Assembly: GCF_029227915.1 (NCBI RefSeq)
Contig: NC_079887.1
Coordinates: forward strand, 12,152,001 to 12,216,000
Origin: Hydractinia symbiolongicarpus
Lineage: Eukaryota; Cnidaria; Hydrozoa; Anthoathecata; Hydractiniidae
Direction: 5' to 3'
Length of the DNA: 64,000 nt
Shown: positions 23,607 through 53,729 of the stretch, in pieces
Layout: every line of letters starts with the position of its first letter
Position numbering within the stretch: the stretch's first letter is position 1
Notes under the pieces: model-generated
Seen by the model: the letters and a program-made list of their open reading frames with translations, nothing else
What the model was told of the DNA's origin: nothing
The model's database searches: none
Program-made: the position numbers and the translations under genes

Positions 23607-25543
23607 GTATAACAATAAATTGAACAAATATCGAGTAGTTTATTCTGACAAATCAGAAAATTTAAAAGATTCTAACGGAAATTATTTAATCTTTTTTGTA
23701 CCTATGTTGATGAACTTCTATTTGCGTGAAAATCATGATTTTGATTGAACGTCCTACTTATATACACTTTCAAATTATAAACTTGTTCAGAAGCTTTTTC
23801 TAGTCAAACGCAGGGGCGTTGCGTGAGTAAAAAATGTAAACATTTCTCGTCCATTATAAACATGGAAGAGGACAATCTTGAAGAATGACCAGATTTTTAG
23901 TTAGTGTATTTTAGCGCTGAATTATTTATATCAGATTTGTGTTTAGATGATTTACCATGGCAAGGAGAAAAGTCATGAAATATGTAACATATTTGCTTAG
24001 TTTTGTTTTTCTAGTGATAGAACTTTCCACGTCGATGATGTAGTTGAAAAATTGAATTCGGGAAAGTTGTATTTAAGAATTTATTGCTAGTCGATCACTT
24101 TCTTGGTTTCTTATAAAAATAATCAGTTTCCTATAAAGCGATTTTTAATAATAAAAAAGGGCATACCGTAATGATCCGATTAGGCGCCCACTCGAATAAG
24201 CGCCCCCTGGGCGCTTAATCAAAAACTTCCTTGAGAAAGTGGGCGCTTATTTGAAAATTTTACTTTCTTATATTGAGAACCCTAGAAAGACGTTATTTTG
24301 TTACATTTTCCGATTAAGCGCCCATACAAAAATCCTAAAATTTATTACGGTATGTAAGTAACTACATAAGTACATGTTGGAAACACAATACACGTATTGA
24401 TAAAACTAAAAAACTGGGGAAAAATATTTTTTTTCACAGTGCAGTTATTCAAAGAAAGTGATTGTCTCATTTTTTACGTCTCGTATCGTTTATAACAACA
24501 TATGTACGAGTTTTTTTAAAAAAATAAAAATAATTTCCAAGAAATGATAAACATGCAACAATATTATCAGAACTGAACAGACATGTTGATATTGTTTTTC
24601 ATCTTAAACATAAAAATATATGTCTTTATATATATATTTTTACCTTATTGGTAAAAAGGTCGGTAAAAAGTGACCAAATTTTGGTTCAGTGACTAAAATA
24701 TTTTAACAAGCTTTTCACCAATCAAAACAAGTTTGTTTTTTTTTGTGCATAAAATATCTGAGAAGTAAGAGGACTAAGGTTTATATTTAGATCCCTTTGG
24801 TGTCCGACTTTTTATTATCCATTTCTCATTTTAAAAAAAAATATTTTAAATTAATTTTTGCAAAAAAAGAGCGAATAAATTTTGCGACTATCAAGTGACT
24901 AAGCGTTTACATATACCAAAGCAAGTCTACGTATTACACTATTAACATTTACTTTCAATGATATTCTTGCTTTAAGGGGTTTAAAAAAAATCCTTTCAAA
25001 TTTCTTCTTAAAACATGGTTTAGCTTCGTCAGCAAGTTTTTAAATAAATTTAAATAAATTCGAAAAATAAGAGAAAAAGTAGGTTTAATTGGAACAGTCA
25101 TTTTTAGTTTGTTTTTTTCGGCAACAGAGCAACAAAAATATCATCTGATATATAATCTTATTTACAGTTACAAAATGGAAACTTCAATGAGCTTTTTTAA
25201 AAAATATAGTGTAAGCTAATAAAATAAAATTTAAAAATTCAAAATACTATTTATATATAACAAATCTTCTTTCTATATGGCGAATGCTGGTCCCAATTTT
25301 TTCGTTATTTCAATAGAAATAGATAACTATTTTCTTTTTTTATATATGTAGTTTTTTATTGTGACTGTAAAACAAAGCTCAAGGAAAACACAGAAAATAC
25401 TGTTATAAATTGTCACATTCTTAGCCTCAGATATATACTCAAAATATCTTAACCTTATTGAAAAAACCTGAGCTAAAACTTCCATAGCAAACAATAAAAA
25501 AATATGTTGTTAATATTTATGGAGTTATCTAGAATGTCTTCCC
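23607..25543. other. Intergenic spacer before ORAI 3' end
   Basis: AT-rich and non-coding apart from the MITE at 24162-24354. The 3' UTR of ORAI (minus strand) must extend into its right part. The 3' UTR of the PAN/fibrinogen gene lies at its left end if the terminal exon is correct. Confidence 0.5.
24162..24354. mobile_element. MITE with TIR cataccgtaat
   Basis: Perfect 11-bp inverted ends (cataccgtaat at 24162-24172 and attacggtatg at 24344-24354) bound a 193-bp non-coding element. The interior contains repeated, partly inverted motifs around aagcgccc / gggcgctt. A related, larger copy lies at 26124-26463. Confidence 0.75.
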
Positions 25544-27532
25544 TTATTTGATATGTGGGCTGTCATTATTCAAAGGATTCTGATCTTCCTCATTAAGATG
25601 TGTCACAATCATCTGAAGTTCTTCGATTTCTTTTGAATTTTTATCATACTTGTGAGCAATAAGTTTACGATAAAACCTCATTGCAAATATTACAAATAAA
25701 ATGCAAACAGGAACCATCACACCTGTTGACGCTAAAGCGGCCTCTTTACTTTGATTGTAAAATTTTACCCACATCAACATCGGGATTTCCATTAAAAACA
25801 ATAGTGTTCCCAAGCCTGTGCTAAAGACCCAAGCAGTTTCAATGTATCTTTGTAATTGCTTATGCGGGGAGTCAGATGGTAGCGTCTTCACTGTAACGTC
25901 TTGTTGTGCATAGACACTAGTATGCATTTGCTCCACTGTTTCAATATTTGGTAGAATGCAGACAGATATCATCAAAGCAAATACATGAACTGATATTAAA
26001 ACTGTGGTTAAGAGACTAAATACTATCAACAATCCATTTGGAATGTCATTTTCTAAATTGATTTCCACCATGGCAACCTGTTAAAACGTAAAATTGTGGA
26101 TTGATATTGTTATAAACAAATTGTATTACCGTAATGTTCCAATTAAGCACAAGCATTTTTTAAGCAACCCCCTCGAATTAGCCCCCACCTGATAAAAGGG
26201 GGCACTTAATCAAAAACTACCTTGAGAAACTGAGTGCTTATTTGAAAAACCTAGAATGATTAAACTTTATTTTGTTATGTATATCTTTTGTTCAGTTTTA
26301 TTTTTCAGAAAAAAAAAACAAATTTAAAATTTATCGTTGTCTTAAATTTGGACAAAATTGGGAAGAAAATATAAGCACCCAGCATTTTCTAAGCGCCCCC
26401 TCAATTAAGCACAATGAAAAATATTCAAGAATCCATGGCGCTTGTTCCGATCATTACAGTATGAACAACTACGTAATTTAGCTAGCCAGCTAAGCTAGCT
26501 AGCTACAAATACGCACAATTAGATTTTTGCTTTAAATATAATATGTCATATAATATATAATATAGCCATCCCAGTCAAGCAGATTTAAACAAAATCATTT
26601 GAAGAAGGAACCATTCCAGACACACTAGCCAGTGCTATAATAACCCCAAAAACAAGAGTGGAAGCAAAACTAAAGCTGAAAACTACCGCCCAATTGCCCT
26701 AACTTCTCACATCATAAGGGTCCTTGAAAAGGTTGTCTGAAATCAAATTGTGTCATTCATGGAAGAAAATAACCTGTTCAACAGTTCCCAGCATGGTTTT
26801 CGTGGTGGATGGTCATGTCTGTGCGAGCTTTTTGACCATTTCAACAAAGTTCTACAAATATTTTGCAACAACTCAAAAGCAGATGTTGTATACCTGATTT
26901 AGCAAAATCGTTTGACAAGGTCGATATAGACATAACTCTTTAAAAGATAGAAAACGTAGGTATCAAAGGCAAACTACTCAAATAGCTGAAGTCCTTCCTA
27001 AAAAACAGAACCCAGTATATACGTCTCAGTAAACAGTCACCACTCAACGCCCTGCCTAAGTCTCTAAGAAACATCACTTCATGTCCAGTTTTAAAGTTTA
27101 AAAAAAACTCTCCCAGATGAACTTCCAATCCCCGGGACAAATGAAGTCTAAAAAAACAGTATAGTCACTGTAGTTCAATCTAATCCTCATCCTCTTCTTT
27201 TTAGAGATGGAGTAGACAAAGAGGAAGAAGTGACTGACGTTGGTCGTCCACAACAGGCGTGAAGCTACAACTTCAAAAGTTAGCTAACATAAGTAGCTAA
27301 CAAGTAAGTAAGTATTCTGCACAATGAAAGAATCCAGCGAATTCAAATTAATTTGCAAGTGTTATATACTAATTAATCTACCTACCATTGCAAAACCTGA
27401 CATCAGTCCAGAAGTTCTACTCGAAGCTTTCAATTTTGCTTTGCTCAAAAACAATTTTCTCCAACTAAGATATTCCAGTTGTTTATTTCCATTTTGAGTG
27501 CCTTTTGCTTCTCGGTTTATTAATCCATTCAT
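25544..27532 (-). CDS. ORAI: ORAI calcium release-activated calcium channel
   Basis: Two exons: 27532-27386 (49 codons) and 26077-25544, separated by a 1.3-kb intron with exact GT/AG ends and phase 0; 226 residues. The pore helix motif [18 protein letters not shown] spans the splice junction. It carries the selectivity-filter Glu (E54, equivalent to human Orai1 E106) and the Arg at the cytosolic pore end (R39, equivalent to R91). Upstream, [16 protein letters not shown] is the basic helix before TM1. Four hydrophobic segments follow, with the TM3 Glu ([13 protein letters not shown]) kept. The cytosolic C-terminus has the short STIM-binding coiled coil ([15 protein letters not shown]). The protein is shorter than human Orai1 because the proline-rich N-terminus is missing. 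It forms the plasma-membrane pore for store-operated calcium entry with STIM. The start is the first ATG of exon 1. Confidence 0.95.
26124..26463. mobile_element. Diverged, longer copy of the cataccgtaat MITE
   Basis: It starts attaccgtaatgttcc and ends gatcattacagtatg. Internally it shares ttaatcaaaaact.ccttgagaaa and the aagcgccc-type motifs with the 24162 copy. It has an extra AT-rich insert and lies inside the ORAI intron. Confidence 0.6.
26589..27060 (+). pseudogene. Decayed non-LTR retrotransposon reverse transcriptase fragment
   Basis: Plus-strand translation shows reverse-transcriptase fingers/palm pieces of the LINE (jockey/CR1-like) type: [20 protein letters not shown], then [12 protein letters not shown] and a degenerate KSFDKVD-type motif. 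Stops and frame changes interrupt it, and there is no endonuclease or 3' tail nearby. It lies in the ORAI intron, antisense to ORAI. Confidence 0.75.
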
Positions 27533-27930
27533 TTTATTTTTGTGTTTAAATTCGTAAAGGCATTAGCTAGCTTTTTAATTTCTAGCAGTAAAACAACAGA
27601 TTTTCGTAGAAAGTTGCTTACTAAAGAAATTCACTCTGACCCCTTCCCCTTTATCAAGGAGAGTTTTGTTGTGATGCTGGTTAAGTACAGGTGACCTTTA
27701 TTCTTAGACTCGTGCCTACACGGCCCGGTAAATAATAGGCACTTTTTAAGCGTAGCCTCGTAGTGATTTCGCTAGACAAAGGACTGGAAGAAAAACAACA
27801 AGACGCAGTAAAAACCAAGGAAAATCAAAAACAAAACGATCGTTAAACTACAAAACTTTCACATAATTAGCTAACTAGCTATATATATGTCCCGAATTAT
27901 CCGTAATTTATCTGATGCAAATTTAAAGCC
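27533..27930. promoter_or_regulatory. Shared ORAI / KDM2 head-to-head promoter region
   Basis: About 400 bp separates the ORAI start codon (minus) from the proposed KDM2 first ATG (plus). It holds a GC-richer patch around 27705-27775 within AT-rich surroundings. No strict TATA box is convincing. The bidirectional role is inferred from geometry and depends on the first KDM2 exon being right. Confidence 0.4.
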
Positions 27931-46526
<18,596 letters not shown>

Positions 46527-48869
46527 CGATTTTTTGGGTCTATTCGAACGGCGGTAGATATATAATGTCCTATTTTTGAAGAATTCTTTAAAATTAAAGT
46601 GAAAGCTTGCTTCTTAAGGTGTCTTGTTATATATGCCAGTTCTTAAGTCGCTTTTTTAATGAAAACCCAGGGTCAACATGCACTAAACACTCAACCCTGA
46701 TCTGCGTAAAAGTTTTTCCCAGAAAAGGGATGTTAACAAAATAATTTTGATTTATGATCTAAAACTATTGTCTGGTCTTTGTTTTTACCCGTGCTTTTAT
46801 GTTTTGGTGCCTTATAATTTTGTCGGAATTTTTTAAAGTTTCCCTCCGCCTGCTATAGAATAAATCAGCATTTGGAGAAGTAGAACTGACCAAAGATGTG
46901 TATATATTTTTCGGTGATCAAACTTGAAAATAGCACCGTGGAACCGAAGGGATTTATTATTTTGCGTGGCCATTTGTTTGTAGATATTCTGTTTGAATGT
47001 AGCCACGAGAGGAGCTCTGAGCGAAGTGACAACGAAAAGACTGGAGTGTATTATGAAGTTGATTTGTGAATAGGTCTCGTATTCATGTGGCCTTATTTGT
47101 TTAGCCTCGCACTTAGCTATGTAGGTTTTTTTTTAGATTTTACGAATTACGTATGTCAATGCTTTTATTTATATGTAACTGTTCTCCTTTGCGGTGTTAA
47201 ATTATATACAGGAGATATAAAATATGTGTAATATACTATGAAGTATTTATTGCATCGTCTCTTTTATTTTGTTATGAGAAACGTTCGTGAGTCACGTTTT
47301 CTAACTCAATTCACAGTATATTTTAGTAAGGATGATCAAACTGGTATTTTAAGTCAACGCAGCATTAATGTCATGTAGATTTGTCATGTAAATTACCTTA
47401 TATCAAAATGTAGTTAGTCCGATTTTCTTTAGAAAAGTACACATGTTATACTTTTTTGCCCTTAAAAATTTACACAAAAACACAAAAAAATTGATTACAT
47501 ATGATTCCCTCAAAAAAATCGAGCCTAGTCTTTTTCGCAAAACTTTGTCTTACAAAACTTTTATGAACGATCATTCATGACAGTTTATTTAGTACGAACT
47601 TTAATTGTTTTTGTAAATTACTGAGTAAGTCTCTAGGGACATATTTACCCTTTTTTAACTGGCATAATTTAAGTTTCACCGGACTGGATAATGTATTCTG
47701 CTCGAAATACGTTTTAATTATTTCTACCTGACGTTTTCAAGCATGGGAATTGCTTTAATGTTTTCTGCACATGTAACTTTGTCTAAGTTGACATGCTGTC
47801 AAAAATGGCTTATCGGCGTCTATGAAAACTAAAAATTACGGGTCAAAATTTTCTACTGGGATTAAACGGTGTGAATTTTTTTTAAAAATTTACAAATGAA
47901 GGCTCATTTCAGAGTGGGGGCATTTGTATTCCAGAATAAAAGAAGGGTCTTATTGGTCATTTATATACGGTATAGTTTGGGGATTGGTAGCTTTAGAGTG
48001 TTTGACGCATGCCCAATGGGTTGTGATTTCAATCCCCCCATCGGGCAATCTTCTAAAATCTTGGTCAAAATATGTTGAGACAAGACAGATAGTTTCGAAG
48101 TTCGCCACGACAAGTAATCGCGTAGGCTAATTCTATATCAGGTTCGCACATTTTGAACTTTTTAATTTTCAGAGTGGACTTGGGTTGTTTTTGATTATTT
48201 AGTAAGTCCAAACTCAAATGTACTAATTGTTGCTGAGGTCAGCATGGCCATTTTTCACAAATTTCGCAGTCTTCGTGGGACTTAACGTGGTTTATTTCGG
48301 TGAGTGGGGCGTGCTAGAGAATGTCACTAACAACTTTTCAACGCTGTGTGCCTGGCCTAAGTGTGTGCAAAAGTACCGGCTTTTTAACCTGCCAGATGAC
48401 ACTTTTGTCCATATTTGAGAAATGAGGAAAAAGCTGCCTCCGTCTCAATATTTTTTTTCTAAGATTGTAGTTGGGAAAAAATGCAAAGGTTTCTGTAGCT
48501 AGCTCAAATGACAGGTTTAAGATACCAGGGTACTTTTCGCTGTCTTCTCTCATACTAAAAAGGCAAAAAACCCTAAGGACAAAGGTGGAGAAACCTTATA
48601 CTATAGCCATAAATAATTATAAACTCAGTTTACTATAACATACAACTAACGGTATATTATACTAATACTGTTAGGCATATTGACACAAATCTCGCTATGG
48701 CACAAGCTTAACTTCTTAAAATAATCTTATAATGGTTAATTTTGACTTCTCCAATCATTTCATTTCTACCTCGCCAATCTGATCATAAATTTTCAATTTC
48801 CAGAAGAACACTAAAAAGAAGATTTCAGTGTCCTAATGTAAAAAAAAAACATCCAGCCTGTGAATATTC
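46527..48869. other. KDM2 3' UTR and spacer up to the Polinton element
   Basis: AT-rich and non-coding, with a canonical AATAAA at 46859-46864 as a candidate KDM2 poly(A) signal. The left terminal inverted repeat of the Polinton may reach into the right part; its edge cannot be set without the right copy. Short open frames at 47.9-48.5 kb have no support. Confidence 0.5.
46859..46864 (+). terminator. Candidate KDM2 poly(A) signal
   Basis: AATAAA 333 bp after the KDM2 stop codon. Confidence 0.35.
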
Positions 48870-49249
48870 TCACGAAAATATATGTATGTGATCGATAAAA
48901 AGATATAATATCCAACCTCGAGCACAGCTCATGTTTTTTATATCAGGACGGTGAGATAAGACAGGCCCTAGGAACAAGCTTGTCCAATATCGTCCCTTCA
49001 TATAAAACGTAGCATTAGAGATAGGAAAATGTTCGTTCTGGGACAGTCGACGGACAACGAAGACAAATTCCCGAAATCCGAAATCCCGAATCTGATATAA
49101 TCCGACAATTTCCGAAATACCGATAAAATCCAACGCATGCGACTAACGGGAATAATGCTGACATCAACAAAAATAGAGATTGCGCATTCGAATACTGTCC
49201 CAGAACTTTTAGTTCAAATCTATATACAATAAAGGCGAATACACACACT
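48870..49249. promoter_or_regulatory. Left intergenic region of the Polinton with inverted and direct repeats
   Basis: A 12-bp inverted repeat, gttctgggacag (49035-49046) and ctgtcccagaac (49195-49206), brackets about 150 bp. Between the arms are four ccgaaat-type direct repeats (49070-49125). A TATA-like tatataca lies at 49221, about 30 bp before the polymerase frame. A promoter or terminal-repeat role is inferred. Confidence 0.35.
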
Positions 49250-52200
49250 GTGAAACAGTTACACGCTATCGCGAAAACCCGTGGGCTTTCGGGCTATTCC
49301 AAGCTACGCAAGGCCGACCTTGTTGCTTTATTAGAGGCACACCCGAGACCTGTTCCTGCTCCAGAATCAAGGCCACAAGCATTTACACTAGATGCCTTGG
49401 ATATATTCGAGTGTCAAGAAATGGCAAAAACCCGTCCTATTAAGAGCAAGATTGAACCTCGCCTCCCCACACCCGAAGCCATGAATGTCTTTGAACGCCA
49501 AGAAATAGCGAGGACACGTCCAGTAGTCAAGAGTAAGCTGCGGGAGTGGTCTGACTGGCTTGTGAACTATGTACCAGAGGGTATTAGAAAGCCGGTGCAA
49601 GGTAAATGCGCATCAGTAAAAAATCGCATCCTTGCTCTTTATGATAGAGCAAGAAAGACCCTGATGGTGAAGTTGAAAAAGAGGCTAGGGAGGATCATGC
49701 CGAAGACGAGCAGCAGCCGAACCAAGACTTCACCCCTCAGGAACATAAGCATGCTCACCATAGAACCTTCCGTCGTGGACGAGGTGCTAGACACGATGTT
49801 TGCCCAAGTCAGGAGGCATGTAGAGAATCCCGCGCTGCCCAAAAGTGGCTTCACGATCGGTCGAATCATGCATCTCGACGTGGACTTTCATAAGCTACGA
49901 CTAACAAGGAGTTCCTCATATATCAAATCACCCAAGTGGATAGCCACCAAAAAAGCCATCATTAACCCCGCGAACAAGGACGTGGAGTGCTTCAAATGGA
50001 GCATAATTGCCGCTCTACATCATGGGATATCGGTGATCATCCAGAACGCGTGACCAAGCTGAGACCCTACATGCAGCAGTATAACTGGCAGAGTATCTAG
50101 TTTCCAACAAACATCAAGGATATATCCACATTTGAGAAAAACAACCCTGACATTGCAGTGAACGTCTTGTACGTAACTAGGAAGACTTTCAATATCCTGC
50201 GTCGTTCTACACACAACGGACGCAAGAAACAGGTTAATCTGCTACTCCTCACGGACGATAAAAAGAGTCATTATATAGCCATCAAAAATCTCTCACGGCT
50301 CCTGGGTAGTGAGACATCAATGAATCATGCCAAGATGCACTTCTGTATGAACTGTCTGCAAGCCTTTCCAACGGTTGAGTCGAGAGACAAGCACTATACC
50401 TACTGCAGGGACAACGAAGCGGTCAAGATCACGATGCCAACCGAAAAGGAAAAGTGGCTCTACTACAAGGATGGCCAGGAGCAGTTCAAAGCACCCTACG
50501 CCATCTATGGGGATTTCGAGAGCCTGTTGATCCCAATGAAAGAGAATGCGAGGGAGACCAAGACGAAGAAGCTGAACAAGCACGTACCATGTGGCTGGTG
50601 CACGTACAGTACCTTCGTATACGGGTCAGTGCCAGAACCACTGACAGTTTACAGGGGTGAGGACTGCGTGAAGTTCGTCAACCATCTAGAGGATGAGGAG
50701 ACTCTGCGGCACCTATCCTCAGCAAGACATGTTACCACTAACGGAGGTACTAAAGAGGGAGCACGACTCCGCCACAACTTGTCACATCTGCATGAAACCA
50801 TTTGACAACGACGAGTATAGCCGCAAAGTCAGGGACCACTGTCACCACACAGGTTTGTATAGAGGTGCAGCACACGCGATTTGCTACCTCAGATACAAGA
50901 TACCAAGCCACGTGCCCGTGTTCTTCCACAATCTTTCAGGGTACAACGCACACTTGTTTATCCGAGAACTGGGGGAGAAGTATGATACCCAGGATATTGG
51001 TTGTATCGCTGAAAACACCAAAAAGTACATCTCCTTCAACGTTAAAATCAGGCTTCCCATTGCAGGCATGGGGCACGATGTTGGTGATACGTACATGGCA
51101 GTGGAGATCAGGTTCATCGACAGCTGTCGCTTCATGGCATCAAGCCTGGACAAATTGGCAAGCAACCTTATCGGTACAAACACGGCAGGTATGAAATGTC
51201 AGCAGTGCGCAGATACATGTCTGGAACTTCAGAGCATCGACGCCAAGTATGTGGCAAGCTTTTGGTGTAAAAATTGCGGGTTGAATACCACGAAGCAGCT
51301 AGACAAGGAGCAGGTAAAAAAAAACGTACCATCCATGTCCAAATTCATTGAAAAAGATGATGTCTTCAGGCTGATGCTTCGAAAGGGCGTCTACCCCTAT
51401 GAGCACATGGATAGCTGGTAGCGATTCAAGGAAACGAAACTACCCACAAGGAGGCTTTCTATAGCAAACTGAACATGAAGAGGATTAGCGACAACGACTA
51501 CGAGCATGCTCAAAAAGTATAGAAGTGCATCACTCCAGAGGGTGCTGAGGTGAACATGGGTCACTACCACAATATGTACCTCGTCGCGGACGTCTTGCTA
51601 CTAACCGACATCTTCCAGGGCTTTCAAAGCGTGTGCTTGGAGGACTACAAGCTCGACCCCGCCCACTTCTACAGTGCACCAGGTTTAGCATGGAAAGCAG
51701 CGTTAAAGTACACAGAAATCAAGCTGGAGCTCCTAACGGACCCTGACATGCTCTTGATATTTGAAAGAGGCATCCGTGGAGGTATAACCCATGCTGTACA
51801 CAGGTATGCCAAAGCCAACAACAAGTATGAGGGGGGTCAATACGATCCAGAGGTTGAGTCGTCATACTTGCATTACCTCGATGCCAACAATTTGTATGGC
51901 TGGGCTATGCGTCAAGACCTGCCCACGCATGGATTCAAATGGTTATCGAACGTTGAGACCTTTACACAGAAGCGGATCGAGAAACTCGTCGCTGACAACA
52001 AGCACGGCTACATCTTGGAAGTTGATATCGATTATCCAAAGAGCCTACATGACAAGCACAACGAGCTGCCTTTCTTGCCGGGGTGCAAGGTGGTTCACAG
52101 GGTCGAGAAGCTACTCCCAAATCTCGAACATAAGCGGAAGTACGTGTTGCACATCAGAGCCCTTCATCAGGCTTTAAAGCATGGGCTCGAGCTTAAGAAG

Positions 52201-53103
52201 GTGTATAGAGTCATCCAGTTTAACCAGAAGCCATGGCTGAGGGGTTATATCGACCACAACACGGGGCTTAGAACGGCCACCAAAAACGAGTTCGAGAAGG
52301 ACTTCTATAAGCTCATGAACCTCTCGGAATTTGGCAAAACTATGGAGAACTTGAGGAACCATCACAACAACCAGTTGGTTACCAACGAAGAGAAGTACAC
52401 AAAGCTCGTCATGAAACCAAACTTCAAGGGCGGGAACTACTTCAGCAGCCATCTCATGGGCGTGGAAATGTGTAAAACAGAGGTAAAGATGAATAAACCT
52501 GTGGATATTGGTCAAGCTATCCTAGATCAGTCAAAAACCGTCATGTACAAGTTTCACTACGACTATATGCAGCCCAATTACGGTAGCAAGCTGCGGATTT
52601 GCTATATGGATACTGACTCCTTCGTATACTACATCAAACCGGAGGACTTTTACCGTGATATTGCCGATGATGTAGAGACACGTTTCGACACAAGTACCTA
52701 CAGCAAAGATGATGGCAGACCTCTCCCCATTGGTAAAAATGAGAAGGTGGTAGGCTTGATGAAAGATGAGCTAAGCAGTAAGATTATGACAGAATTCATC
52801 ACATTGAGAGCTAAGCTGTACTTTACAAGAGTCTCACGGAAGAGGGCGCGATCGCAAAGCAAAAGGTGTGAAGAAGTGTGTCACAAAGAAATCCATCACC
52901 TTCAAAGACTATATCAGCGCTGCTTGGAGGATGGTGTCGATATATACAAGACCTGGGTCTGTATCCAGAACAAGGGGCATCAAATCTATACGCAGGAAGT
53001 GAACAAGCTGGCACTCAATAGGGCAGATGACAAACGGATCGTACAAGCGGACCAGATCACAACGCTCGCAAGAGGTCATTATCGCTTAGCGGCAAATAAA
53101 TGA
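49250..53103 (+). pseudogene. Polinton family B DNA polymerase with N-terminal SAP/Rho-N-like domain, interrupted
   Basis: Replicative DNA polymerase of the protein-primed type. In order: a helix-turn SAP/Rho-N-like motif (LHAIAKTRGLSGYSKLRKAD) at the start; Cys/His clusters (CMNCLQAF..H..C; CHICMKPF; CQQC..CKNC) that look like zinc-binding modules; exonuclease motifs YGDFES (about 50500) and FHNLSGYNAHLF (about 50925); polymerase motifs YLDANNLYG (about 51875), KLMNLSEFGKTMEN (about 52310) and YMDTDSF (about 52605). The frame opens at a GTG with no ATG in place. It is broken near 50050, by a stop near 50100, by a frameshift near 50690, by TAG at 51419 and by TAG at 51520. A pair of compensating shifts near 52820-52880 garbles a short segment. 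The polymerase catalytic half, 51550-53103, is one open frame. Its TGA overlaps the next gene's ATG. Confidence 0.9.
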
Positions 53104-53729
53104 TAGAAGCATTGCTACTAATTGCTATACTCCTTCCGTATGCTTTGATCGTGTTTGGTTATCTGAAGTACAGGAGGGTATTAATAAATATGTCCAATCT
53201 CGCTGATATATTCAATGAAGTTGATACCCCAGCAGAAGCCTTGGAGCAACGTGAAAAACCTATTGACAAACGCCAGGCTTTGAAAGATGCACGTAAAGGC
53301 AAGGCACACCTCCTACCCAAGAAGTGTACAGAAGCCTTCCTTGACAAAGCATCACCCGATGTGATCGATAAGATACATGCCGATTTCATCCAGCGTGAGA
53401 TCCAGGAGAAGGGAGAAAAAACAGCCGGGGCACTCTCCTGTCATGCTATAATCATGTATGCTAAGGCTGCCAGCAACATGGTGCCTCTCGATAGTCCCGA
53501 GGCCCTACGTCAAGACCTGGAAGAGGACCTTATTATCAAGGAGAGTATGGCTGACTTGGGGGTTCTAGTGTACTCCTCTTTCGGAAAGTTTCTCACACCT
53601 CTGCTCGTTGCAGCACATACCCTTAATCATACGCAGCTCTCAACGTCCAAGGTAGTTGAAGAGAAGTATGATAAACAGCAAGAAAACAATGGGAAACAGT
53701 CTATCAAAGATACACATGGGCATCCGTGA
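53100..53729 (+). CDS. Polinton protein with N-terminal membrane anchor, unknown function
   Basis: An intact frame of 209 residues. Residues 1-22 form a strong hydrophobic helix (ALLLIAILLPYALIVFGYL) followed by YRR, as in a type II anchor or uncleaved signal. The rest is mixed charged and helical with no motif I recognise. The ATG overlaps the polymerase stop as ATGA, the junction of co-transcribed compact genes. Its 3' end overlaps the next reading frame by about 40 bp. Its position after the polymerase and before the ATPase suggests a virion or morphogenesis protein. Confidence 0.65.
   Translation: MIEALLLIAILLPYALIVFGYLKYRRVLINMSNLADIFNEVDTPAEALEQREKPIDKRQALKDARKGKAHLLPKKCTEAFLDKASPDVIDKIHADFIQREIQEKGEKTAGALSCHAIIMYAKAASNMVPLDSPEALRQDLEEDLIIKESMADLGVLVYSSFGKFLTPLLVAAHTLNHTQLSTSKVVEEKYDKQQENNGKQSIKDTHGHP

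Noticed and set aside
47896-48553. Short frames just before the Polinton
   Set aside because: No codon bias, no motif, overlapping in conflicting frames; may be terminal-repeat or spacer DNA.
50802-52515. Secondary frames across the polymerase on both strands
   Set aside because: The polymerase motifs lie in other frames; these have no motif of their own.
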